From Schistocerca nitens (Eukaryota; Arthropoda; Insecta; Orthoptera; Acrididae), in contig NC_064621.1 of the NCBI RefSeq assembly GCF_023898315.1, positions 534,585,383 to 534,649,382 of the forward strand: 64,000 bases of DNA, in the 5' to 3' direction. The position numbers and the translations under genes are program-made. The notes beneath the pieces were generated by a model. The model was not told the DNA's origin and did not search any database. It saw nothing but the letters and a program-made list of their open reading frames with translations. This document shows, piece by piece, positions 44,831 through 56,679 of this stretch (position 1 is the stretch's first letter; every line of letters starts with the position of its first letter).

Positions 44831-46984
44831 AAAGTGAAGCAATCTACATAGACTAGCAAAAAAATGCATGCTTACCAAACATAAGTATTAATGATGTTTA
44901 TTATGAAAGGTAGTTGTCTGTTTACTCTTTCAATATTCACCAACTTTCAAATGCAACTGCAGTGTCCTACACTTACACTGAAAATACTGGAACACAAGGA
45001 GCCAAAAAAGTTTTTTCCTTTTTAAATTGCATTGTGATAGAATTACTGCACAAGAAAGTGAAACGTCTAAGAAATTTTTTGTGATTTATTTTCAGGACAG
45101 AACAAGAATTATACTGTACCAGTTTATCTTAATTACCTTGTGAATGATCTTAAACCTCTGAAGGCAGTGAAAGTGACTTCACCTAGCAGAGGACACTCCT
45201 AAGCAGAAGCAGAAGTTCCAATGGATTGGGTGTGAATCATGGTTGAAGCTCTATGTAAACTAATACAAAATTGGGGGACATTTCTGAAGCATAAATATTT
45301 GAGGAAATGTCCTTTCTTAACAAGGCCCATCAGATAGGTAGTCATCACAAAAAACATCTCCACCTTATTCAATACTGAAAACCTTATAATGGAGCTTGGA
45401 TTTTATCAGTGGTGAGAGTTTCACAATGATTTCAAGAGCAGTATTCTGGATAATATCAATCCCCAACTAAAAAAAAAAGAAAGAGTACTGCAGGAAAGAA
45501 GCTAGAGTGTTTCACACAAACCTTTTACATTGGGGTGAGAACTGCATGTTTGGACAAAGTGCCATTATACTTTATTCTTTTAGCATTTCAGCATATTAAG
45601 TTGAAATAGCAAGGAGAATCTAGTTATCAAGAAGTATCTTTACTGTTTAAAACATTGCTTTTCATTACAAAATAATTTGTCCTTAACATTTAACAAAAAA
45701 TGCAGTTTTACTTGCAGTATCTTCTACTCTGCAATAAAAAAAATAGCATGTTTTTTTTCCTTGTAATGCATGATCTTACTTTAAATATTATGCCAATAAG
45801 TCATCAATTTACAAATTTAAGGAATCAGTGAATATTAAATTTAATGTATATGGCATTTGCTTCCAAATGATTTTTGTATTCATTAATTTTCTCCATTAGT
45901 ATCCATGAAATTCAGTTTCAAACTTTAAAACTGCTCTCCTAAACAATTTGATAATGTGGACAAAGCACGTTCTTTTCCTGTGATCTTCAAATATAATGCC
46001 AAATGTATTTGTGTGGTGTCGTTCACACCATTCTATAAATCTATCATTTAAAAATCAACACTGATGATTTGCCAACATTAGCCATCCTTACTTAAGAGTA
46101 ACAAGTGCAGTGAGCATAAAAACATTCCAACCCTATTAAAGACAAAACTACTGAGGGAAAAATGACGATCAGAATACAGATAAGGAAATATTACAAGATG
46201 TTAGTAATCACTTTTGCCCATAACAATAACAATGATGATCAGTTCTGCACATAAAAGTGTAAGTCTACAATTTCTTACTACTATTTGTGATAGGTCCTAG
46301 AGTAAAAGTTACACTACCATACATCTAAACAAGAACTCTAGTCTGATTGAATGCATTATCAAGAGTGACAGTTTAAAAAAAAACAAAAGTGTGTGTTATT
46401 TTTCATTAGTTACATTGTTGTTCCCATGTGAGCATCAAATTTACATTCATTTTTAAACTACATCTCAAAAGATTATTGCATGTCATTAATTTATTGAATC
46501 TTATTTTAAAAGTGAGTGCAGTCCCTCCTTAAAACATTTCAGACTACAAACATTAACAACAGTCGATCTTAGAACGTTAAAATTGTATTAAAAGTACTTC
46601 ATTTGTTTCTCCAATTTTAACAATCCTAATACTTTGTTGGACTCGCTCAACAACAATATCTGATCTAAAATTCTATATTCAATTTTGTTTTTTCTTTCAT
46701 AAAGTTCAAGAAAATGAGGAGGAGATGATAGAAATACTATAGTGTGTAAGAGTTCTATATTGGTTCCAACAGGATAAGATAGGAGGATTCCATTTCATTC
46801 ATTGGTGACAACTGTAAACTACTGAAACCTCTTAAAAAATATTTGACGCACTTTCACATCTATGAATTAACATAAATACAGTCAAATAAGGTTTCAAATA
46901 CACATCACTGTATACTTGAAGCTTTTGACACCAGTTATTTCCTAGTGGTTAAAGACAGGATTATAAATTCAGAGGGAAAATTAC
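44831..46984. other. Intron 2 remainder, unassigned
   Basis: AT-rich intron up to exon b. A stretch at 45150-45560 looks like decayed coding DNA, but no domain can be named. Confidence 0.5.
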
Positions 46985-47195
46985 CTCTTGCCTCGTGAAA
47001 TTCCAGTGCTATATGAGCATCAACACCAAGGGAGAAATAGTTATTTACAACGTTTAAAGGCAAATTATCCTTTCCTTCTTCATTAGCTTCTGCTTCTGGA
47101 TTCTTTTCAACTTTAAGTTCCCACCTGTCCAACTGAACCACTTCTCCATCAGCAATATTTGCCAGTATTTTGGAAATTGGTTCATCTGTGTAGCC
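46985..47195 (-). CDS. rdgA: rdgA exon b: junction of catalytic and accessory domains
   Basis: This 211-nt exon begins exactly at GGC of [14 protein letters not shown], restoring the WGG-GYTDEP sequence conserved in DGKs, and ends after the first base of a Glu codon at a GTAATT donor. It encodes [10 protein letters not shown], an acidic insert ([11 protein letters not shown]) and the accessory-domain start [20 protein letters not shown]. The short acidic insert sits where type IV kinases vary in length. The exon starts in phase 0 and ends in phase 1, matching its neighbours. Confidence 0.96.
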
Positions 47196-49660
47196 CTGTA
47201 AAAAGCATACTGATGATGTCAACATTAGCATTTCACAACAAAATTACTGATTCTTTGGCTGCATTACAGCCAACTTTATCACCAATACTACTTTGTGTGC
47301 AACAAATCAGGTACTCATACATACATTTAATTTTGATATATTATAAGATAACCATATAACAGTTCTTACATTCAGCATCAAGGATTCCACAACCATTTGA
47401 AGCAGAAATCATTTGCAATGATTTTAACATCAATTTTATCATTAACAGGTGCTAATCAAGGTTTAAAAATTCTCTGGTGGTTCCATACTTCAGAAAACAT
47501 TGTTCTTTTTGTTATATCTCAAAACTCGTTTCATTATATCTGTATCAGTCTTAGTGGAAATGTTCTACATTGAATGACTTGATTTTCCGACAGATTACTG
47601 TTCCAAAAGAACTCATGTGAAAGTAAAGAAAATTTATTCTGTTTTGACGTTACATGCATTCTTCACAATAATATACACTGACAGATGATTTTCCCAAGTT
47701 ACTTGTCCACACATTTCCATGTCAGCCTGAGTAGTTCACATTCTCACCACCAGACACTGTGTTGCTGTTGTTATGCAACGGTTGTTTACAAAATTGTGAC
47801 TCTATAGCAATAAAAATAACTTTGTGCAATGAAATTTGAATAAACAGGGATTCTTGTGAAGTGCCAACACTCTGTCGAACAGAACTTAACACAATGGAAT
47901 TATATATCATTAGCAAGCAACTTATCCAGTCCATCATCTGTCTGCACCACGCAGGAAGCCTTTGACACCTATAAAAATCACAGAAGACTGTACAGAAGAC
48001 CTTAACTGTGTATGTGAAGTTCCAAATAAATCAACAACATATGTTAGTCACTAATTAAATGTGTCACAACCTGCTGATTTATGTGTTCTATGAAAGCATC
48101 TGCCCTACAAGTCATACAAACTGCATCTTATACAGAAGTTGAGAACAGGAACAATATTTAAACCTTCAGCACTGAAGTGAAGATCCTGCTAAAAGAGGAT
48201 GAATTGGCTGAAAGGTTAGTGTTTTGTAGCATGGCACCATCCCACATGCCCGTAAGTGCCAATTGCCTTAATGTTACAAACTGCATCGCTTAAAACCTGT
48301 AAGTCATTGTGAAACACGAGACAGACTCAGCGAAGTAAATGCATCTTGTGTGATGCAAATAATATGGGTCATACCTGGACAAGTTAACAGAATGGCTAAA
48401 GACTCGATTAACAGAAGATCTACATAACTACCTTTCCACTGGATAGCATTAATCTTTATTTTCAGGAGAAAGTTTACAATGTGCTGAATGTCACTTTGCC
48501 AAAAGCCTCCGTGAGCCACACTGGGTATGGTGATACATCAATTCTGCTCTGCTCCCCAAGATCACTTGGTTTATCATGCAATGATATCTTTTTGTGATAT
48601 ATGTCAGGGATTAGTCAAAGTTTTTTCCTTATGACAACAATACTAGGCTGATGCAGAGAACTACATATTTCGTGATGTGGAATGGAGAGATGACTACAGA
48701 TATGTTGTGGTACATCTGGGGTGAAATGCACTACTGTATGAACCAAGTTCTGTGCCACGAAGATTGGTCCTCACATAAATGACACCCACTGTTGTAGTAC
48801 AACACAGGCACTATAATGTGGTATGCTGCAAATGTATTGAGCATTTGCAAAAGCAGAACTGATTAACTTTCAAATGCATCATGAATCTCTTCAGGTATTG
48901 CGAGAGTGATACTCAGAACTTCTTACGTATCACAAACAGTCTCTTCACTCATTTAAAAATAAGAAAATAAAATAATGAACAACGCACAACCCACAGAAAA
49001 GCAAACTACACAAAGTAGTTGACAACAGCTGCTGCATAATTGCTTACTTAGGTTGGCAATGCAGAAAACGTGGGATCTCAGATCAGACCTCTAGCTGTAT
49101 ATTATGTACACATTAGCAATTATGTGAGCTGCACATACAAACATTTCACTTATGGATGACAAACTTATGAAGGTCATCTCTCACTGCCCAACATTATGAA
49201 CCATGTATCTCAAGCTGATGGTCACTACATTATCGAATGAGTTTCTTTGTGATTTCACTGATAATACAAATTGTTTGTCCAGTTTATCTGTTATGTTATA
49301 AGAACTGCTGAGAGACTTTTTTGCAATGAAACAACAGCAAACAGCCATAACATATTTGTAAGTGGTGGTGAAGATGGTGGTAATATTCCACAGAAAGCAA
49401 ACCTAGCAGACAAGTTAAAAACTGATGTGTCATGCAGATTACTTTGTTGGTTGTTACGGAGGTGTTTTGTTAACCTTTAACAGTTATCAACAATGCTGCC
49501 ATAAGAATTTAAAACTATATCACATCTGGTGTTCAGTAAGATAAGGGAAATAACAGATACAATCTAGTTTGTGGAACTGCCTGCTTTTGTCTTTTTTTAG
49601 TTTATACAATTTATCTGAGATTTCCAGAGGATTCTTTCTAATCACATGTTCAGCATATTA
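47196..49660. other. Intron 1 remainder, unassigned
   Basis: No recognised transposon protein was found. 47720-49480 has higher GC and word composition than typical intron here and may be decayed repeat. Confidence 0.45.
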
Positions 49661-49669
49661 CTATTATCC

Positions 49670-50140
49670 CCTATATCTACATCTACATGGATACTCTGCA
49701 AAATCACATTTAAGTGCCTGGCAGAGGGTTCATCAAACCACTTTCACAATTCACTATTATTCCAATCTCGTATAGCACGCAGAAAGAACAAACACCTATA
49801 TCTTTCCATATGAGCTCTGATTTCCCTTATTTTATCATGGTGATCATTTCTCCCTATGTAGGTCAGTGTCAACAAAATATTCTCGCATTCGGAGGAGAAA
49901 GCTGTTGACTGGAATTTCGTGAGAAGATTCAGTTGCAATGACAAATGCCTTTGTTTTAATGGTGTCCAGCCCTAATCCTGTACCATTTCAGTGACACTCT
50001 CTCCTATATTTCATGATAATACAAAACATGCTGCCCTTCTTCGAACTTTTTCGATGTACTCCATCAACCGTATCTTTTAAGGATCCCACACCACGCAGCA
50101 GTATTCTAAAAGAGGATAAACACTATTTTTCTAGTGAAAA
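49670..50140 (-). mobile_element. LINE 3' fragment, jockey/CR1-type
   Basis: Minus-strand translation gives LEYCCVVWDPYK, a block typical of the C-terminal part of jockey/CR1 ORF2, then AFVIATESSHEI, SFLLRMREYFVDTDLH and IREIRAHMERYRCLFFLRAI followed by RDWNN. CTGGCAGAGGGTTCATC at 49717 is the 3'-terminal region of a repeat I remember as very common in grasshoppers. No RT palm remains. Confidence 0.7.
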
Positions 50141-50462
50141 TATTGAAGTAAGAAGTAACAGTTGAGTTTCAGTGATAGAGGGCAGTAAAGGCAGAACACA
50201 TTATTTGTATCATTCTGCTATCATCCAACAAACTTTACATCTTATAGCAACATGGTAGTGCACCCATTCAGGACAAACATTTATCATTATCATCAAACAA
50301 CAAATCTCTATGAAGAGAAAAAAAAACTCCAGAAAAGTGACAATTATAGAAGTAGTTTACAAGTAAAGATGCAAAACAATTTTTAAAAATAGCAATTTCC
50401 CGTCAACAAAATTTGAATGAAGACCTTTGACACATCAATATCAAAATAATACCATAACTTAC

Positions 50463-50637
50463 CCCTCCCCATCCCAGAGCCCTGGCAAGGTCATTACCAG
50501 TACCAAGTGGCAGCACTCCAACGGCAGGGGCTGGAGATATCGCTATCTGGTCGAGTATTGATAGAACCCATCCTACGGTCCCATCACCTCCACACGCCAG
50601 CACACGCAGGTTAGGAACTTTACGAAACATCTCCAGC
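50463..50637 (-). CDS. rdgA: rdgA exon a: DGK catalytic loop
   Basis: This 175-nt exon encodes 58 residues plus one leading base. It contains [13 protein letters not shown], the glycine-rich ATP-binding signature of diacylglycerol kinases, followed by [19 protein letters not shown]. The acceptor is the AG just above 50637 and the donor is GTAAGT read from 50462. The exon begins with the third base of a codon and ends in phase 0. The preceding exon, which should carry the INPKSGG-type motif, was not found between here and 64000, so the upstream intron is probably longer than 13 kb. The ATG at MFDRLE upstream of the acceptor is intronic and is not a start. Confidence 0.96.
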
Positions 50638-50640
50638 CTA

Positions 50641-51290
50641 TCAAACACAATTGTAACATCATTAATAAATTTGGTTCTGACAGGTTATGTGATGAACTTC
50701 TGTTCTAGAATCAAAATGTAAACAACATTTATTTTATCAACTGTTTTTGTATTAAGCTCGAAATAAACACTCATTCCTGATTTCTTCCATGTACTTCGAA
50801 CAACAGTCCCTAGGTTGCCCTAGGAAGATGAAAATCATGAACAACATAGCTTGCTGTATGTTTACATGAGCATACCATATCATGAGTAATATTATACAGA
50901 TAACATTATTCAGGAGCATATTGTCATCCATTACTGAAGTTTACCTTCAGTTTGTATTTATTTTTATCTTAAAGTCATCTTTGCATTCAAAATGAATACA
51001 TGAACTGAGAAATTGGAAGACTTTCATTTATTATAATCAGTGAGATAGTTCACACTTCGATATACAATGGCTGGTTCATTAGTTTTCTCAGCATAACCAA
51101 ACATATAATAAACACAAGGCTTACAAGATGTTTTTCAAGGTTTTTTTTCTTTGAATATAGTGACCTACATGAATTCATGTAGTCTAACAATTTTCACAGT
51201 TTTCAGTGCCATTACTATTTTCAATCCCATTACTATGGGATGTGTGCAAAAAGTAAAATAAGCTTAAACTTCAACGTCTCCTGAGAATCT
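50641..51290. other. Intron upstream of exon a, unassigned
   Basis: No DGK exon and no recognisable repeat was seen on either strand. Confidence 0.5.
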
Positions 51291-52150
51291 TCATGTGGGC
51301 AGCCAGCCACTTCTTCTAGTTGGGGACCTATGCTGTCCAGTCACATGTGACCAACTGTCAAAAGCCCAAATAACCACCTTTTCCAGAGTGGACCACTGCA
51401 AGACAAGCAGGACGAGAGTCAGTCAGGTTCTGGAAGGTACCAAAGGGGATGTGAATCCATTGATTACTTCACTGCTGTGGCCAGCTGCAATAGAATCTTG
51501 GATGAGGATCCATGGCACAAACAACTTGATCAAGGCAGTCCCACAGATTCTCGATTGTCTTTAAATCTGTCGAGTTTGGTGGCTATGCGAGTACAGTTAA
51601 CTCATCCTGGTGCTCTATGAACCAAACACATACTCTGTGAGATGCATGACACGTTGCATTGTCCTGCTGGTGAAGGCCACTGTGCTGAGGAAAAATTAAG
51701 AGCATGTAGGACCAGACATTGTCCCCAAGGATAGATGCATACTTATGTTGATCCATTGTGCCTTCCAGCATGATGAGATCACCCAGAGAATGTCATTAAA
51801 ACATTCACCAGACGATAATGCTCCCTTCTCTGGCCTGGGCTCTGCTGACTAGTACTGCAGGGTGTTTGCTTTCAGACATTTCACATCAATGCATAAAAAA
51901 CATGATTCATCTGAAAAGGCCACCTGTTGACACTCAGTGGATGCCCAGTTGCAGCAGTAGTGTGCAAATAGCAGCCAGTGAATATCATTAAGTTTTGCAT
52001 CAACAATCCCAGATGTGTTAGAGGACACAAAGACAATTCTTTTCCTTGCAAGATAGGGATGCCCAACCTAAACAGAATACTTCAAATTGTATGCTGCAAG
52101 AGCCCAAACACTGTACTTCATTTTATCTGGTGTTGATCTCTCTTTCGTCA
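51290..52150 (-). mobile_element. Tc1-like transposon remnant
   Basis: The minus-strand frame 51771-51583 reads MLEGTMDQHKYASILGDNVW, LLIFPQHSGLHQQDNATCH and FIEHQDELTVLA. After a stop come PPNST and TIENLWDCLDQ-like sequence (51580-51530). This gives the second catalytic Asp (QQDN) and the Glu block (TIENLWD) of a Tc1 transposase. Earlier parts near 51880-52060 are decayed. Terminal repeats were not resolved. Confidence 0.82.
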
Positions 52151-53008
52151 ATCATTCTACTTATCAAGTGCACAGTTCTATTATTCTTTGCCATAAATCC
52201 CTAATCTAGACCCATCCAAGATGCCAATTATAACTGTAGTGATGAAGTCTCAGTATCAGACAGACTTTCAAACAGCTCATGTACAAATATACAGGCAACA
52301 ACGGTTTACTTTGTGCACAAATGCAATAATTTATATTTTCCACGGTCCTACGGTACATTCCCCTCCCCACCCAACTCGGCTGGTAATACCCAGTTTTCTG
52401 GATCCAACTATGAGTGCACCAGCATAAGATACTGAATGCTATATGGCACCAACCACTGTAATTGTGGAAGGAAAAGGAAGAAAGATTAGACTGCAATTAC
52501 CATAAATGATTAACAGAAGGCATACTCAAGCTTTTGAAGAGGGAGTCCTCAAACAAATGCTTTAATGTGTTCCCATTTATTGCTTCATGATAGCCAGTTT
52601 CTTCGATTTAAACAATAACAAAATATTTTCTATGAATCCCACTGGCATTACTGCATGGAGAAGAATTAGTCAACCATTTGCCGAAAGTTCTACTTTAAAT
52701 TTTGTTGCCTGCTATATCACAGTATTCCTCCTTTTGCAAAATGTTGAATGCTTTTTAAAAATGTACACTGCTCCATTTAAAAAATTAGAAATTAACCCTG
52801 CAGTTTTTTCTATACCTCAAAAGACAAAGAATACTGATGATATAGAAAAGTACTAGCTATTTTGCTTATTACAATTTGCTGAGAACTTCATTCCAGTACC
52901 TCAAATTGATGATATATTACGGGTGTTACAACTTGGGTTACTCTCATGCTGAAGGACTTTTTAACCAACAACAATAAAGGGGGAGTTTCTTTTAATCTTC
53001 TTCTTCTT
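52151..53008. other. Unassigned sequence, possible LINE flank
   Basis: An open frame at 52587-52856 (KIFSMNPTGITAWRRISQPF, STLNFVACYITVFLLLQNV) has plausible protein composition, but I do not recognise it. It ends in the CTT-rich tract that forms the left target-site duplication of the next SINE. Confidence 0.35.
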
Positions 53009-53022
53009 CTTCTTCTTCCTTT

Positions 53023-53255
53023 TGGCGCAGTGGTTAGACACTGGACTCGCATTCGGGAGGATGACGGTTCAATCCCGCGTCCGGTCATCCTGATTTAGGT
53101 TTTCCATGATTTCCCTAAATCGCTCCAGGCAAATGCCGGGATGGTTCCTTTCAAAGGGCACGGCCGACTTCCTTCCCCGTCCTTCCCTAATCCGATGAGA
53201 CCGATGACCTCGCTGTCTGGTCTCCTTCCCCAAACCAACCAACCAACCAACCAAC
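53023..53255 (+). mobile_element. tRNA-derived SINE with (AACC)n tail and target-site duplication
   Basis: The head GGCGCAGTGGTTAGACACTGG-type A-box and GGTTCAATCCC B-box show tRNA ancestry. A body with TGCCGGGATGGTTCCTTTC follows, and the tail is (CCAA)n to 53255. CTTCTTCTTCCTTT occurs at 53009-53022 and 53256-53269, a perfect 14-bp duplication. The SINE inserted next to the 3' part of a minus-strand LINE. Confidence 0.93.
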
Positions 53256-53269
53256 CTTCTTCTTCCTTT

Positions 53270-54900
53270 CTTCCTAGACTAAAGCCTGCATCCTTTAGTA
53301 TCCCACAGTCTACCCTGAAGTCGTCCCTCCATCTTTTCCTTGGACAGCCAATATTTCTTCTACCAGCTGGTAATTTATTTCTTATGATTTTCACAATCTA
53401 CCATTCATCCAGCCTGTCTGTGTATTTGTTCCATTCATGCTTTCTCTTATGTACCCACCATTAATGGAGTCCATTTTACATTCTTTTCTAATATTTTCAC
53501 TTCTCTCTCTATCTTGCAGTGTCTTCCCCATAATACACAATTTTCATTTCTGTGGTTTAAGAAAGTCTTTTTGTTTTTGAGGTTTCCAGTCTTGCATAAC
53601 TGGTCTAACTATTGTTTTGTATATTATTCCCAATACCAAGATATTCCAATGTGATTGCCTGTTGAATAATTTTCCCACCCACTTCCAGCGTGCATGTAAT
53701 TGGTTCCACAGATGTGGTAATACAGTGTTTTATTTTTTTAGTAGATACTACCACATTTAGATTTTTGGGTGCCACATTAAATATATGTAAAAGTTTCTCC
53801 AGGTTATCTTCACTGTTTGCCAGCAGAACTGAATCATCAGCATAACAAATTATTTTTATTTCTTTGTCACCCATTCTATAATTGCTATCCGCCAATACCT
53901 TCTTTATCACCTTGTCCATGACTAAATTAAAAAGCAGCAGGCTCTAATGCCATTATTAACTGCTATGCAGCTACTTAACCTGGAACCATTTTTTGCCTGG
54001 GTGTAGTTTTTGGAATAAATGTCTTCAATTCTTTTTATTAAGTTAGAAGGACCCCATTTTTAGAACAGGTTTAGCACATCTGTTAAGTTTATTTCAGAAA
54101 TAATTGGAATTACAAAATTTCTGGCATACTTAAAATTCATATTAATTGCACAGCAGAGTGTAGGTAGTATTGGACATGCCTTTGATGGAAGTAGACGAAT
54201 TTCTTATTTTGTCAACAACAATGTAATCGATGGTTTTGATCAAAATGGAGTTTGTAAGTCTTTCTTTGGTGTGGTTTAGAAGAATGGGATAAAATAAAAA
54301 GATATTCATAGCCCAAACAAATCTTCATCAGTTATTCAGTTATCAAGAACCCGTTAAATCAAAATTTCAGCTGCAAGAATGTAACCCTAGACACAACAAA
54401 AATTGGAGCCAACAACAAGAAGAGAAAATGGAGTTAAGTAAAAAGTTTTTATTTTGTGTATCTTACGCCTACCAAAGCTTTTGAAAATAATGAACAGACT
54501 AAGAGGAATTTAATGGTGATGTGTGCAAACTGTAATGCTTTTTATTTTATTTCCTATTATTTTTATTATAAGTTTAAGAACTGATCTCAGTAGATTTATC
54601 CCTCTGTCATTGGATGGGTCTTTCTTATCTCCCTTTTTGTATACGAGAATTGTAATACTAGTTCTCCACTCATTTGGAATATTTTTACCAGTTATAATAT
54701 TGTTAACCAACTTTAATATCAACTGTTCAGTTAGTGGATATCCTCCATAATTCAGTAATTCATTAAGGATCCTATCTTTCCCTTTTAACAGACTTAAAGC
54801 TTCCTCTATCTCTGCTTTTCTCTCAATGTTGAACCTAATATTGCTTATCTTTATTGGAATTAAAAGTCTTAAAAGAAAGTACTTTATCACATACACACTT
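53270..54900 (-). mobile_element. RT-bearing LINE, broken
   Basis: On the minus strand: NVERKAEIEEALSLLKGKDR-like, GKNIPNEWRTSITILVYKKG, DKKDPSNDRGINLLRSVLK (54896-54510), a gap of decayed sequence, then IICYADDSVLLANSEDNLEK, LEVGGKIIQQAITLEYLGIG (53919-53605), and a tail with GRRNIGCPRKRWRDDFRVD (53394-53270). YADD is the intact RT catalytic box, and the order matches RTE-like ORF2. Frameshifts and a large decayed stretch (53920-54500) make it inactive. Confidence 0.87.
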
Positions 54901-55194
54901 CAATTGTACTCCATTTTACATAAAAATCTTAACACTGGATTGTTTAAACAATCATTATGAAGAATCAACAAAGTGTACGGCTCTGAAATTTTACACCCCA
55001 TCTCATACAGCGTAGTATTGTCCAAAGATGATTTGTGTCATCTCCATGCTAGGCTGAGAGCTCTACAAACATGCCTTATTGCTTACAGGAAGCAAGAAAC
55101 AGAAACATTCAACTGCATTTATCTTGTTAGAAGTAGCGCATCGAAATAAGTAATTCTGAACACTAAATTGTAGGAATACAACAACAAGTTATAC

Positions 55195-56460
55195 TTTAAC
55201 ATTGCCTTATAAAATAGAGCTTTATATCACTGTGTTTAGTTCTGACATTAGTGACATCATTTCTGATCAAGTTTATAGCTCCCTTGTTCTCACAGAAAAT
55301 CTTAGAGGATTCCATACTGACAATAGGATCTCTCTCACATATTAGAGTCATGATCCACAATGCTTCTTGAATTGTGTGTGATAAAGCTATGTACTCAGCT
55401 TCTTCACTGACCAAGGCTATTGTTTTCTGTGTTTATTAGGATCAGGATATAAGTCCCCTCATTAATCTAAAACAACATTCAGTAACAGAATGTCTGTACT
55501 CTAGCTCACTTCTCCAGTCTGCATCAGTATAGCCCTTGAGTTCTGTATTTCACTTTGAACAACATCTTAATTCATAGTTTTTGGTTACCTTTACATATCT
55601 AAATATCTTTTTAATGGTGGTCCAATGTTCCTCTATTGGGCTTTTGTAGAATCTGCTTGCAATATGGGTGAAAGCAATATCAGGCCTCAAAGTTTGTGAT
55701 GAATATAACAGGCTCGCTATTGCCCCAACTATAGTACACTTTCATTGCACTCTACATCATCTTCATTGGTTATTAATTTGGCTTCTGGCTCCAATGGTGT
55801 GGAAATGGGTTTTCAGTCACTCATACCAAACATTTTCAAAATTTTCTCTATGTGTTATGATTGGTCTTTGCGTAACTCTTCTGCTTTCTTATTTTTAACA
55901 ATCTGCATTGTCAAGTACTGCTTTATCTTCACCAAATCATGCATGTTAATCATCATTTCTAGTTCTCTCTTAAAATTGTTCATCCATTTTCATCTTTATT
56001 CAGAATAAAGAAATCACCCAACCACAATACCCATTGTTGTGACATCTTCTTTACTTCAATTATTTAACATATCTGGATCTGCCTTGATTGTTTCACACCA
56101 GTTTTCATCAAGGTTTTGTGTGGACATCTGTTTCAGCAATGTCCATTCTGTTTCAATCTGTAAAACTTTTCTTCAGTCACAAAATCTTCCTTATTTCTAG
56201 ACAAGATTTTCGAGCTTCTAGTGGAATCACATGTAATTTCTTATTTAAGTAAGCTGTCTTCACATCCATTTGGTGAGTTAGGAAATCATCTCTTACTGCT
56301 ATGGCTAAAAGGTACCTAAGTAATTCATGTTTTACCACTATGCCTTCTTTTGCCTTTTTTTTGTGAATATCTCTTAATTACAAGTCGTGTTTTGTATTTT
56401 GCTCTTCACTCTCAGAATTTATTATGTTAAATACCCATCCCAGAGACCAAATGTTTAGCA
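55195..56460 (-). mobile_element. Ty1/copia-type retrotransposon pol remnant
   Basis: On the minus strand, in order from 56460: a RT block with QMDVKTAYLNKKLHV, decayed sequence, SLLYSSQTLRPDIAFTHIAS, FYKSPIEEHWTTIKKIFRYV, GYTDADWRSELEYRHSVTE and the RNase H end (55414-55196) SEEAEYIALSHTIQEALWI, FCENKGAINLIRNDV and RTKHSDIKLYFIRQC. These are diagnostic of copia RT/RNase H. Stops and frameshifts are frequent. Gag, protease, integrase and LTRs were not found. Confidence 0.92.
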
Positions 56461-56679
56461 TCTTCAGTGGTCACTTGTGTGATATTCTGTGTCAGCGATT
56501 GAGGTGCCCACCTGAGCAATGGATTGTGCATTGTTTTCAACGGTTGCTAGTGCAACAGATAATGTTTAGCGACTATGTGATCCCCCCATGACAGGTAATG
56601 TTACTTGACATTGTGATCACTTCAGTGACTAGGTTCTTGTACCAACAACACTATCAATGAATGTTAACTCAGTGAATAA

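Larger units (their letters stand above)
1551..50637 (-). other. rdgA: Diacylglycerol kinase gene (type IV, rdgA orthologue), partial, nine exons
   Basis: The gene encodes a lipid kinase that phosphorylates diacylglycerol to phosphatidic acid, ending DAG signalling at membranes; in Drosophila photoreceptors the orthologue acts in phototransduction. Nine exons on the minus strand, about 1.6 kb of coding sequence in 49.1 kb, join with GT-AG introns of 3267, 8395, 4497, 1953, 8244, 3535, 16810 and 787 bp, and every junction keeps the reading frame. Order of recognisable parts: catalytic loop [17 protein letters not shown], accessory domain from GYTDEP to QVDGEACKL, a DYEQHHYDKE segment, a C-terminal segment with [19 protein letters not shown], and an acidic Ser-rich linker. 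The SCTAE...RAQEHLHY segment is typical of rdgA/DGK zeta-iota. C1 zinc fingers and the first part of the kinase domain (upstream of 50637) and ankyrin repeats (below 1551) are missing from the window. All introns carry transposon debris. Confidence 0.95.

Noticed and set aside
47722-49480. Possible transposase in the long intron before exon b
   Set aside because: Several short frames on both strands, but I could not place any catalytic motif; left as unassigned.
53023-53100. Free-standing tRNA gene
   Set aside because: A and B boxes are present, but the acceptor stem is not restored and the body, tail and flanking duplication show a SINE.
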